A stretch of 64,000 nucleotides of DNA from Delftia acidovorans (GTDB lineage: Bacteria; Pseudomonadota; Gammaproteobacteria; Burkholderiales; Burkholderiaceae_C), in the NCBI GenBank assembly GCA_031286585.1, contig JAITUC010000009.1, positions 124,001 to 188,000 on the forward strand, given 5' to 3'. Both the position numbers and the translations under genes were made by a program. Shown here piece by piece: positions 16,888 through 25,238 of the stretch. Below the pieces are notes generated by a model. It worked only from the letters and a program-made list of their open reading frames with translations, made no database searches and was not told the DNA's origin. Numbering within the stretch: position 1 is the first letter of the stretch; each line of letters begins with the position of its first letter.

Positions 16888-17145
16888 ATGACCGACGCCA
16901 ACGCACCCGCCGATCGCCCCGCACTGCCCGACCACCTGTCCATCGACCCGCGCAGCCCGCACCATGTGGCCGCCGTGTTCGAGCATGACATCGGCATCCG
17001 CTTCAACGGCAACGAGCGCTTCGATGTGGAGGAATACTGCGTGAGCGAGGGATGGATCAAGGTGCCGGCCGGCAAGACGGTGGACCGCAAGGGCAAGCCC
17101 CTGCTGATCAAGCTCAAGGGCACCGTGGAAGCCTTCTACCGCTGA
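16888..17145 (+). CDS. DUF3297 family protein
   Basis: A small soluble protein of 85 residues that matches the DUF3297 family in length and pattern (LPDHLSIDPRSPHH, then IGIRFNGNERFDVEEYCVSEGW and a basic tail ending KLKGTVEAFYR). The function is unknown; the acidic first half and basic second half suggest a small beta-rich fold. I take the ATG giving MTDANAPADR, which removes a non-conserved upstream extension. It ends 16 bases before the convergent ChaN-like gene. Confidence 0.85.
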   Translation: MTDANAPADRPALPDHLSIDPRSPHHVAAVFEHDIGIRFNGNERFDVEEYCVSEGWIKVPAGKTVDRKGKPLLIKLKGTVEAFYR

Positions 17146-17161
17146 TTTCCTGCGGCTCGCC

Positions 17162-18037
17162 TTAGCTCGCATCCGCCCGCGGCGCAGGCGGATTCTTGAA
17201 CCTTTCCCGAAGCTCGGCGCAGTGGTCCTTGGCCGGCAGGGCATCCGTCTTCTGCAGCCAATCCACATCCGACGCCTGCGCCACCGAGGTCTCCCCCGCC
17301 TGCGCCACGGCCACCTTGGCGCCTGCGGCCTCGGGCAGCCAGGTGGGAATGCCCACGCCGCGCAGCACGTGGCCGCGCCCGGCCACCAGCAGCACGGTCT
17401 TGCCGGGCTTGACTGCGGCCCTGGCCGCTTCGGCCATGCTGGCATCGCGGGCCAGCTGGATGCGGGCCATGGGCGGCAACTGGGTGTCGGGCAGCAGGCC
17501 GCAGTGGCCTTCGCGGATGGCGTCGAGCTGGCGCTGCCAGCCCTCGGGCGGCAGGTGGGCGTCCAGGTTTTCGTTGCGCATGGCCTGCTTCATCTCGGCG
17601 CGCGGCAGGTTGCCGCCCAGCACGGGCACGCCCGCGCGCACGGCGGCCATGACCACGCCGCGGTAGCGCGGCCAGGGCCAGGCCGCGTCCTGCCATTGCA
17701 GGGCCTGCTGCACCGCTTCCTCGGAGGCATCGCGCGCCAGGCTGGCCGTGGAGCCCGTGTGCGGCGCCATCTCGATCACCAGCGCGGCCAGGCGCTCCTG
17801 TTTTGCCAACTGCTCCACCGTGGCCTGCTGCCAGGCCTGGTGGGCGACCGCATCGTGCTGCTCGCCCAGCAGCACGATGGGCGCGTCGGACCAGCGCTGC
17901 AACTGCTGCGTCCAGTCCCGCGCCGGGGCGGAGGAGCTGGCGCAGCCGGCAAGGGCTGCCGCCAGCAATGCGGCCGCAGCCAGGCCGGCAAGGCGCGGGG
18001 TGCGGATGAAGGGGCGGGGGATGGAGCGGATTGGCAT
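17162..18037 (-). CDS. ChaN-family lipoprotein
   Basis: A 291-residue exported lipoprotein of the ChaN/DUF399 family; some members bind heme and relate to iron uptake. The signal peptide ends in a lipobox with Cys at residue 32 (ALAGC). The mature part opens with IVLLGEQHDAVAHQ, matching the family motif GE-H-D-x-x-H, and continues with VIEMAPHTGS, a GNLPRAEM segment and VLLVAGRGHVLRGVG near the end. It stands alone on its strand, with about 160 bases between its start and narX, so it probably has its own promoter in that divergent space. Confidence 0.85.
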   Translation of the reverse strand: MPIRSIPRPFIRTPRLAGLAAAALLAAALAGCASSSAPARDWTQQLQRWSDAPIVLLGEQHDAVAHQAWQQATVEQLAKQERLAALVIEMAPHTGSTASLARDASEEAVQQALQWQDAAWPWPRYRGVVMAAVRAGVPVLGGNLPRAEMKQAMRNENLDAHLPPEGWQRQLDAIREGHCGLLPDTQLPPMARIQLARDASMAEAARAAVKPGKTVLLVAGRGHVLRGVGIPTWLPEAAGAKVAVAQAGETSVAQASDVDWLQKTDALPAKDHCAELRERFKNPPAPRADAS

Positions 18038-18151
18038 GGCCCCATGCTAAACACTGGCCTCGCCCGGGGGCTCCATAGGCCCTGTGGGCATTGGGGGCAG
18101 TTGAAAGGATCCTAGGAATCGGGGCCGGGGCACGGCGCAAACGGGCGGTGC

Positions 18152-18165
18152 TTGATTCAGGTCAA
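18152..18165 (+). promoter_or_regulatory. FNR/ANR box upstream of narX
   Basis: TTGATTCAGGTCAA matches the FNR consensus TTGAT-N4-ATCAA with a single mismatch. The centre is about 41 bases before the narX ATG. TACAGT at 18186-18191 is a plausible -10 element. This implies oxygen-controlled transcription of narXL. Confidence 0.75.
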
Positions 18166-18198
18166 GACGCGCAAATGTGCCGTGGCTACAGTGCAACC

Positions 18199-20112
18199 AT
18201 GCATGGCAAGCCCTCGCTTTCGACCAAGCTGCTGCTCATGGGCGCGGCCTGCCTGCTCGCGGCCGTGGCATCGATCGGTTTCACGCTGTGGGTGGCCTGG
18301 CAGCTGGAAGGCGGCGCGGCGGCGGTGAACGAGGCCGGGCGGCTGCGCATGAGCATGGTGCGCATGGCCATGGCGCGCCAGAACGAGGCGCCAGCGCAGT
18401 GGCAGGAGCGCGCACGGCAGTTCGACGCCAGCCTGGACCTGCTGCGCAGCGGCGACATGTCGCGCCCGCTGTTCGTGCCCTGGAGCGATGCGGTCAGCGC
18501 GCGCTACGAGCGCATACGCGGCGACTGGAGTGCGCTGCGCACGCAGTGGCAGGCCGAGGACCATGTCGATGCGCAGGCCATCATGGGCAGCGCCGACGCC
18601 TTCGTGCGCGAGGTGGACGGCTTTGTCGAGGCCATCGAGGACCGGCTCTCGCGCTGGACGGCCATCCTGCACCTGTTTCAGATGTGTCTGATGGCGCTGG
18701 CCATCATCGCGGCGGTGAGCTTCATGGCCACCAGCTACTGGCTGGTGCTGCATCCCGTGGGCCAGCTGCGCTCGGCGCTGGAGCGCATGCGCCGCGGACA
18801 CCTGGACACGCGCATGAGCGTGGAGGTGGACGACGAGTTCGGCCAGCTGGCGGCCGGCTTCAACCTGATGGCCCAGTCGCTGCAGAGCTCGCACGCCGAG
18901 CTGGAAGACAAGGTGCGCGAGAAGACCGCCAGCCTCAACGTGCAGCACCAGCAGCTGCAGGCGCTGTACGCGGTCAGCGTGCAGGCGTCGGAGGCCGCCA
19001 GCCTCCAGCCCCTGGCCGAAGGCTTTGTGCGCCAGGTCCGCCTGGCGGCCCAGGCCGATGCGGCCACGGTGCGCTGGTCCGACGAGGCCAACGAGCGCTA
19101 CGTGCTGCTGGCCGGCGACGGCCTGCCCCAGTCCATGTCCGTGCAGGAGCACTGCCTGCACACGGGCGCCTGCCTGTGCGGCCAGCCGCGCGAGCAGGCG
19201 CGGCTGCGCGTGATCCCCATCACGCCGGCCAGCGACCTGCAGCTGCCGCACTGCCGCGAGGCCGGCTTCCAGACCGTGGTCAGCATCCCCGTGCAACTGC
19301 AGCAGCGCCTGCTGGGCGAGGTCAACCTGTTCTTTCGCTCCACCGTGGTGCTCACGGACGACATGCGTGACCTGCTGTCCGCCATGGCGCGCCACCTGGC
19401 CAGCGCCATGGAAAGCCTGCGCGCCACGGCGCTGGAGCGCGAGGCCGCCGTGGCCGAGGAGCGCGGCCTGATCGCGCGCGAGCTGCATGACTCCATTGCC
19501 CAGTCGCTGGCCTTTCTCAAGATACAGACCCAGCTGCTGCGCGACGCCGTGGCCAAGGGCCGCGACGAGGCGCGCGACCGCAGCCTGGGCGAGCTGGAAG
19601 CGGGCGTGCGCGAATGCTATGCCGACGTGCGCGAGCTGCTGGTGCATTTCCGCACGCGCACCAGCGCCGAGGACATCGAGGCCGCGCTGCGCGCCACGCT
19701 GTCCAAGTTCGAGCACCAGACGGGCATCGCCACCTCGCTGACCATGTCGGGCCAGGGCCTGCCGCTGGCGCCCGACGTGCAGATCCAGGTGCTGCACATG
19801 GTGCAGGAGGCGCTGTCCAACGTGCGCAAGCACGCGCGCGCCAGCCATGTGGAGCTGCGCGTGGGGCGCCACCCCTGGCGCTTCGAAGTCTGCGACGACG
19901 GCTGCGGCTTCATTCCCGCCAACGTGGCGCCGGACTCGCTGCATGTCGGCCTGGGCATCATGCGCGAGCGTGCCCTGCTGGTGCAGGCGCTGGTCCATGT
20001 CCACTCCCGCCCCGGCGCCGGCACGCGCGTGCTGATCGAGCTGCCTTCGTCGGCCCCGGCCGGCGCGTCCCAGCCGCCGCCTGCGCAGGCCCTTCCGTTG
20101 AACCCCCCGTAG
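18199..20112 (+). CDS. narX: Nitrate/nitrite sensor histidine kinase NarX
   Basis: A 637-residue membrane sensor that detects periplasmic nitrate and nitrite and phosphorylates NarL. TM1 is at about residues 10-32, directly followed by a P-box (AAVNEAGRLRMSMVRMA) that binds nitrate. TM2 is at about 157-185 and is followed by a HAMP domain. A Cys-containing central GAF-like module (EHCLHTGACLCGQP) follows. The kinase core has phospho-acceptor H430 in ARELHDSIAQSLAFLK and an ATPase domain (QEALSNVRKHARASHV, CDDGCGFIP, GLGIMRERA). Length and modules match NarX. No Shine-Dalgarno sequence is visible and the predicted transcription start falls at or next to the ATG. narL follows after 11 bases. 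Confidence 0.92.
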   Translation: MHGKPSLSTKLLLMGAACLLAAVASIGFTLWVAWQLEGGAAAVNEAGRLRMSMVRMAMARQNEAPAQWQERARQFDASLDLLRSGDMSRPLFVPWSDAVSARYERIRGDWSALRTQWQAEDHVDAQAIMGSADAFVREVDGFVEAIEDRLSRWTAILHLFQMCLMALAIIAAVSFMATSYWLVLHPVGQLRSALERMRRGHLDTRMSVEVDDEFGQLAAGFNLMAQSLQSSHAELEDKVREKTASLNVQHQQLQALYAVSVQASEAASLQPLAEGFVRQVRLAAQADAATVRWSDEANERYVLLAGDGLPQSMSVQEHCLHTGACLCGQPREQARLRVIPITPASDLQLPHCREAGFQTVVSIPVQLQQRLLGEVNLFFRSTVVLTDDMRDLLSAMARHLASAMESLRATALEREAAVAEERGLIARELHDSIAQSLAFLKIQTQLLRDAVAKGRDEARDRSLGELEAGVRECYADVRELLVHFRTRTSAEDIEAALRATLSKFEHQTGIATSLTMSGQGLPLAPDVQIQVLHMVQEALSNVRKHARASHVELRVGRHPWRFEVCDDGCGFIPANVAPDSLHVGLGIMRERALLVQALVHVHSRPGAGTRVLIELPSSAPAGASQPPPAQALPLNPP

Positions 20113-20123
20113 GCCGCAGCCCC

Positions 20124-20795
20124 ATGTCCTTTGCCAGCCCCATCTCCGTCTTCGTCATCGACGACCACACGCTGTTCCGGCGTGGCCTCATCGCCCTCAT
20201 CGCCCAGGACGCAGGCCTGCGCGTGGTCGGCGAGGCCGGCGACGCGGGCGAGGCCCTGCGCCTGGTGCCCGCGCTGGCGCCCCAGGTCATTCTGCTGGAC
20301 AACCACCTGCCCGGCGTGCTGGGCGTCGATGCCATCGCGGGCCTGCGGGCCGCATCGCCCGGCAGCCGCGTCGTCATGCTCACCGTGAGCGAGGACGGCC
20401 AGGACCTGGCGGCCGCGCTGCGCAACGGCGCCCAGGGCTACCTGCTCAAGACCATCGATGGCGATCTGCTGTCCGAAGCCCTGCGCCGCGCCGCGCGCGG
20501 CGAGCCCGTGGTCAGCCCCGAGATGATGGGCAAGCTGGTCGCCGCCTTCCAGTCCCAGGGCGCGCCCGAGCCACAGGCCCCCGAGCCGGACGAGGCTCCA
20601 GCCTCGCCCCTGTCCCCGCGCGAGGAAGAGGTGCTGGTCCAGATCGCCCGAGGCGCCAGCAACAAGGAAATCGCCCGCACGCTGGACATTGCCGAGACCA
20701 CGGTCAAGATCCATGTGCAGCACATCCTGCGCAAGCTCGGCCTGAGCTCGCGCGTGCAGGCGGCGGTGTATGCGTCGGAGCGGCAGCGGGATTAG
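20124..20795 (+). CDS. narL: Nitrate/nitrite response regulator NarL
   Basis: A 223-residue NarL/FixJ-family regulator. The receiver domain has the acidic pair D13/D14, phospho-acceptor D59 (VILLDNHLPG) and a late Lys in GYLLKTID. The LuxR-type helix-turn-helix is at about residues 160-220 (LSPREEEVLVQIARGASNKEIARTL and KIHVQHILRKLG, quoted in parts). It follows narX in one transcription unit and should control narK1-narK2-narGHJI about 7 kb downstream. It ends four bases before the convergent permease gene, leaving no space for a terminator. Confidence 0.93.
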   Translation: MSFASPISVFVIDDHTLFRRGLIALIAQDAGLRVVGEAGDAGEALRLVPALAPQVILLDNHLPGVLGVDAIAGLRAASPGSRVVMLTVSEDGQDLAAALRNGAQGYLLKTIDGDLLSEALRRAARGEPVVSPEMMGKLVAAFQSQGAPEPQAPEPDEAPASPLSPREEEVLVQIARGASNKEIARTLDIAETTVKIHVQHILRKLGLSSRVQAAVYASERQRD

Positions 20796-20799
20796 CGGC

Positions 20800-22041
20800 C
20801 TACGCGGTGGCTGAAGCCCACCCATCCCCCGCACAGCGCAGCGCCCAGACCCAGGCCAGCCCTGCTGCCAAGGTCAGCCCCGTGAGCATGGCGGCGGCGC
20901 CCAGGGCGTCCAGCGCCACGCCGGCCGCCAGCGGCACCAGCATGCGGCTGGCGGCGAACAGGCTGGCCTGCAGGCCGTAGTCGAAGGCCTGCCAGCGCGG
21001 GCGGGCGAATTGCATCATCAGTCCGAAGACGCAGGCCGATGAGGCACCCATGGCTGCTGCCACGCAGGCCACGGCCGCGACCAGGCCCGGGGCCGGGGCG
21101 CCGGCTGCGATGACGGCGGCCAGCAGCGCCAGCGCCGCCACGTTGCAGCCTGCGTACAGCGGCAGGGCGCGCCGGGTGCCCAGGCGGCGCGTGAGCAGGG
21201 GCGAGGCCGCGCCCGCCAGCGCAGCCACCACGCCGCCGCCCATGCCGGCCAGTAGGGCGGCCTGGGCGGGTGCGAAGCCGTGGTCCAGCATCAGCGGCTT
21301 GAGGTAGAACCAGGCCGCGCCGATGAAGGGGAAATAGCTGACCAGCACCAGGGTCCAGCGCCAGGCGCCGGGCTGGGTGCCATAGCCGCGGACCATGGCG
21401 GCCAGTCCAGCTTTGGGCGCAGGCAGCAGCACAGGCGAGGGCGCATCCCCGGGCTCATGGCGCACCACCCAGGCCAGCAGCAGGGCGCCCAGCGCCAGCG
21501 CGCCGGCCAGGCACAGGAAGGGCGCGCGCCAGCCCCATTTCGCATGCAGGAGCAGCATCATCCCGCCGCCCACGATGGCGCCCAGCGACAGCGCCGCTGC
21601 GCGCACACCCCCGGCGCGCATGCGTTCGGACGCGGGCAGCAGGCGGATGACCAGGGCGCTGACGGGAATGTCGGCCCAGGTGGCGGCCAGCGCGGCTGCG
21701 AAGGCCAGGCCGAACAGCCACAGGCGCTCGGCCAGCAACTGTTGCCAGCCCAGGGCCAGCAGCACGGCCGCATAGGCCAGGCACAGGGCCAGCGCCCAGG
21801 CGCGGTAGCGCGGCTGGCCGTTCGCGCTGCGCGCTTCCACGGGCGCGGCCAGCGCGAACTTGATGAGCGCGGGCAGCCCCGCCAGCTGGAACAGGCCGAT
21901 GGCCGTGCCCGACCAGCCATGCTGGCGCATGACCAGGGGCAGGCCCAGCCACAGGTAGACGCTGGGCGCCGTGAGCGCCAGGTGCAGCCAGCCGAACAGG
22001 GCCTGGAGCAGCCAGACAGGGCGGGGAGCTGCGGCCTTCAT
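20800..22041 (-). CDS. MFS permease resembling the RhtX/FptX siderophore transporters
   Basis: A 413-residue major-facilitator protein with about twelve membrane segments and short loops. Its length, position behind a TonB-dependent receptor and pairing with a PchR-like regulator resemble FptX and RhtX, single-component inner-membrane permeases for ferric pyochelin and rhizobactin. Recognisable stretches are SVYLWLGLPLVMRQHGWSG near the N-terminus and AAWFYLKPLMLDHGFAPAQA in the second half. Its ATG overlaps the methyltransferase stop (ATGA), so the two are coupled. The siderophore role is inferred from context. Confidence 0.75.
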   Translation of the reverse strand: MKAAAPRPVWLLQALFGWLHLALTAPSVYLWLGLPLVMRQHGWSGTAIGLFQLAGLPALIKFALAAPVEARSANGQPRYRAWALALCLAYAAVLLALGWQQLLAERLWLFGLAFAAALAATWADIPVSALVIRLLPASERMRAGGVRAAALSLGAIVGGGMMLLLHAKWGWRAPFLCLAGALALGALLLAWVVRHEPGDAPSPVLLPAPKAGLAAMVRGYGTQPGAWRWTLVLVSYFPFIGAAWFYLKPLMLDHGFAPAQAALLAGMGGGVVAALAGAASPLLTRRLGTRRALPLYAGCNVAALALLAAVIAAGAPAPGLVAAVACVAAAMGASSACVFGLMMQFARPRWQAFDYGLQASLFAASRMLVPLAAGVALDALGAAAMLTGLTLAAGLAWVWALRCAGDGWASATA

Positions 22042-23105
22042 GGCGCGGCCTTGCGCGCCACGAGCACGGCCAGCGGCGCCATCGGAAACTCGCGCGACTC
22101 GATGCGTTCGATGCGCTCGAACCCGGCCTGCGCCAGCAGCGCCTGCAGCTCACCGCGCCGGGTCACGCTGCGGCCCAGCAGGCGCATGGGCAGGTAGTAG
22201 GGCAGGGTGCGCAGGGCGGCTTCGGGCGTGTCGTCCACCTCGGCATGGGCGCAGACGAAGACGCCGCCGGGCGCCAGCGCGTCGAACACCTTGGCGACCA
22301 CGGCTGCCGTATCGGGCACGAAGTGCAGCACGGACGAGCACCAGACCAGGTCGTAGCCGCCGCCTATGCCGTCTTCGGCCACGTTGCCCTCCAGGGCGGT
22401 GAAGCGGTCGGACAGGCGGGACTGGCGTGCGTTGTCCGCCGCCACGGCCACGGCCTCAGGCCAGTCGAAGACGCTGGCCTGCAGCGCGGGCTGCCGGTGC
22501 AGCAGGGCCAGCGCAATCCAGCCGGGGCCGCCGCCCAGGTCCAGCATGCGGCGCGCGGAGTCTGCCTCGGGCACCTGGTCCAGCACCTGCAGCGCGGCAG
22601 GCACGCTGACGGCGCGCTGCTCCTGGCCGATCTGGGCGCGCGCGGCGGCGGCCCAGCCTTCGGCATTGCCCGTGGCCAAGGGGGCGCTGCAGGCCGAGCC
22701 GTCCCCGGCAGGGCCGTGCTCGACCAGGCCGCGCAGCAGCGTGGCGGAGTGGCGCAGCGAGCGCAGGCGGAACAGCCAGGCCGTGCCGCAGGACTCGGGC
22801 GATGCGCTGTGCAGGTAGCGCAGCGCATCGGTGGCCAACAGGTAGCTCACGGGCGCGTGCTGGCCGCGCCGCAGCAGGCCCATGCTCCACAGCAATTCCA
22901 GCCAATGGGAGGTGTTGGCCTCGTTCCAGCCCTGGGCCAGGGCCAGCTCGGCCGGCGTCTGGGACGTGGCCAGCCGGTCCAGCGCCCCCGATTCGAGGGC
23001 CAGCACCAGGGCCTCGGCCTGGACCTGGGCGGCGGCCAGGTCCCACAGCGGCTGCAGGGCGTGAGAGGGGGTGTGGGTAGGGGATTCACAGCGGGGTGTA
23101 TTCAT
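22038..23105 (-). CDS. SAM-dependent methyltransferase in siderophore-uptake locus
   Basis: A 355-residue class I methyltransferase of the small-molecule O-methyltransferase type. The N-terminal 110 residues form a winged-helix dimerisation-like domain (LALESGALDRLATSQTPAEL). The SAM-binding motif LDLGGGPGW is at residues 188-196, followed by FDWPEAV (motif II), DLVWCSSVLHF and APGGVFVCAHAEVDD. It starts 26 bases after the receptor gene and overlaps the permease gene. A methyltransferase is not part of the classic pyochelin or rhizobactin uptake cassettes. It may alter the imported chelator to release iron or detoxify it, but the substrate is unknown. Confidence 0.82.
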   Translation of the reverse strand: MNTPRCESPTHTPSHALQPLWDLAAAQVQAEALVLALESGALDRLATSQTPAELALAQGWNEANTSHWLELLWSMGLLRRGQHAPVSYLLATDALRYLHSASPESCGTAWLFRLRSLRHSATLLRGLVEHGPAGDGSACSAPLATGNAEGWAAAARAQIGQEQRAVSVPAALQVLDQVPEADSARRMLDLGGGPGWIALALLHRQPALQASVFDWPEAVAVAADNARQSRLSDRFTALEGNVAEDGIGGGYDLVWCSSVLHFVPDTAAVVAKVFDALAPGGVFVCAHAEVDDTPEAALRTLPYYLPMRLLGRSVTRRGELQALLAQAGFERIERIESREFPMAPLAVLVARKAAP

Positions 23106-23131
23106 CGGAAGGTCCTTTTCACGAAAGGGAG

Positions 23132-25137
23132 TCACATGCGCCAGGTCAGCCGCACGCCGAACTCGCGCGGCGGGCTGTAGACCACGACCTGGCCATTCAG
23201 GTAGCCCACGGCGTCGTAGCGGCGGTTGGCGACATTGCGCAGGTAGGCGGCGATTTCCCAGGACCTCTGGGCATAGCCGGCCGCCAGGTTGAGCAGCCCG
23301 TAGCCGGGGCGGCGGTAGGCGTTGGCGGCGTCCAGGTAGACCTTGCCCGTGCCCTGCACGGCGGCCTGCGCCCACCAGCGGCCGGGCGCGTCGTAGCGCA
23401 GCGCCACATGGGCCGTCATGTCGGGCGCAAACGGGTTGCGGTGGCCGTCGTAGACGGCGGCGCCGTCGCGGAACGTGCCGAAGCGCGTGCGGTTCAGGCC
23501 CAGGGCGGTCTGCAGCTGCCAGCCGCCGCCGAACACATAGTCGAGCTCGAAGTCCGCACCCGTGGAGCGCGCCCGCGCCGCATTGGTGATGTAGACCACG
23601 CCCGGCAGGCCCATCTGCTGCACTTGCATGTCGCGCACCTGCTGGGTGTAGACCGAGGCCGCATAGCGCAGGCGCTGCCCCGGCAGCCGGCCCTTGGCGC
23701 CGATCTCCCAGGCGCGCACGGTCTCTGGCTCGTAGGCCGCATAGCCCATGGCCGGAGAGAACACGTTGAAGCCGCCCGCGCGGTAGCCCTCGCTGAGGCT
23801 GGTGTAGACCTGGGCCTGGGGCGACCACTGGTTTGCAGTGAGAGCTTGGGGCTCAAGCGCGACCCGTCGTCGCTGCGCGCCGCCGCGCCCACGGGGGCGA
23901 GCTCGACCCGGTTGCGCTCGATGCGCGCGCCGGCTGCCAGCGTCCAGCGCTCGGACAGCGGGACGGTCCAGTGCGTGAACAGCGCCGCCGTGCTGCCCTT
24001 GAGTCCGGCCGTGGGCCGCATCAGCGCGGCGGGCAGCTTTTGCTCGTAGCGCAGGTCATGGTCGTCACGGTCCAGGTAGAGGCCGGCCAGCCAGCGCGCG
24101 TTCCACAGGCCTGCGGCCTCGCCCTCCAGGCGCAGTTCCTGCGAGGTCGTGGCCAGGCGGTAGTCGCGCCGCACGTGGAGCAGGTCGGCGCGCTGGAAGT
24201 CCGTGTCCTGCAGCACGCGGTCGTCGAAGACATTGCGCGCGGTGATGGAGCGCAGCCGCAGGCCCGAGGCAAAGCGATGCGAGACATCGAGCGACAGCGT
24301 CTGCCCGCGCGAGCGGTTCCAGCTGTCCGTGCCCGAATTCACCGTGGCGCGCGGCGCGGCAATGCTGCCCCATTGCGCGGCACCGTCGTCCCAGCGCTGC
24401 TGGGCGTAGCGCAGCGTGGCCTCGGTCTCGGCCGTGGGCGTCCAGCGCAGGGCCAGGCGGCCGCTGGCGCGCTCGCGGTCGTCCACGCGCTCGCCCAGGT
24501 GGTCGCCACTGCCCTGCTGGCGAATGAACCCGTCCTGCGCGCGCCACTCGCCCGACAGGCCGATGTAGAGCTTGCCCGGCACCAGGGCGCGGCCCAGCTC
24601 GAAGCTGCCCGCGCGCTGGCCGTAGTTGCCGGCCTCGGCGCTGATCGATGCATAGGGCGTGTCGCCGGGCTGGCGCGTGACGATGCTGACCACGCCCGCT
24701 TCGGCATTGCGGCCGTACAAGGTCGATTGCGGGCCGCGCAGCACCTCCACGCGGTCCACGCCCTGCAGGTTGTGCTCAAAGCCCTGAGCCATCAGCGTGG
24801 GCACGCCATCGACCAGCAGCAGCGTGGACGAGGAGAACGAAACGAAATTGGCCGTCAGCCCGCGCATCACGGGCGGCTGAACGCCCGACTGGCCGAAGGC
24901 CTGGAACACAAAGCCCGGCACCTGGGCGGACAGCGCATCCAGCCCGCGCACGCCGGCCGCCTCCAGCGCCGCGCCGTCGAAGACGGAGACGCTGGCGGGC
25001 ACGGCGTCCAGGCTCTCGGCCTGCTTGTTCACCGTGACCGTGATCTCGGGCAGGGTGGCTTCGGTCGCCGGGCCCTGGGCCGCCACCGTGAATGGGGCCA
25101 GGGCCAGCGCGGCCGGCCAGCGAAGGGGGAATGCCAT
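23132..25137 (-). pseudogene. TonB-dependent siderophore receptor, interrupted by a one-base frameshift
   Basis: Outer-membrane receptor gene. Its first part (about 435 codons) has a signal sequence, TonB box (LPEITVTVNKQ), plug domain (VPGFVFQAFGQSGVQPPVMRG, RVEVLRGPQSTLYGRNAEAG) and the first barrel strands. Near 23831-23833 the frame shifts: after SPKLSLQ the reading continues in the +1-related frame as QWSPQAQVYTSLSEGYRAGG and then the normal barrel to the C-terminal ...FGVRLTWRM. Restoring one base gives exactly 669 codons, a normal length. Translated as written, the product would lose its last strands and not insert. It is either a sequencing error or a genuine inactivating mutation. 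It is first in the operon with methyltransferase and permease. Confidence 0.85.
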
Positions 25138-25191
25138 GGTTTCTCGTCCTCTCCAAAAGGGAATCTCATTGGAGACCGATGCTAGGGAAGA

Positions 25192-25206
25192 TGAGAATCG
25201 CTATCA
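25192..25206. promoter_or_regulatory. Fur box between receptor operon and AraC regulator
   Basis: TGAGAATCGCTATCA matches the 7-1-7 Fur consensus TGATAAT-N-ATTATCA at 11 of 14 positions. It lies in the 80-100 base divergent space between the TonB-receptor operon and the AraC-type regulator, so iron repression of one or both is likely. Confidence 0.7.
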
Positions 25207-25238
25207 TTTGAAAACGTATGCGCGCCGGAGCATTTCCT

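Noticed and set aside
23828..23840. Programmed ribosomal frameshifting in the TonB receptor
   Set aside because: No slippery heptamer or following stem is seen on the coding strand (CTGCAAACCAG). A mutation or sequencing error is the simpler explanation.
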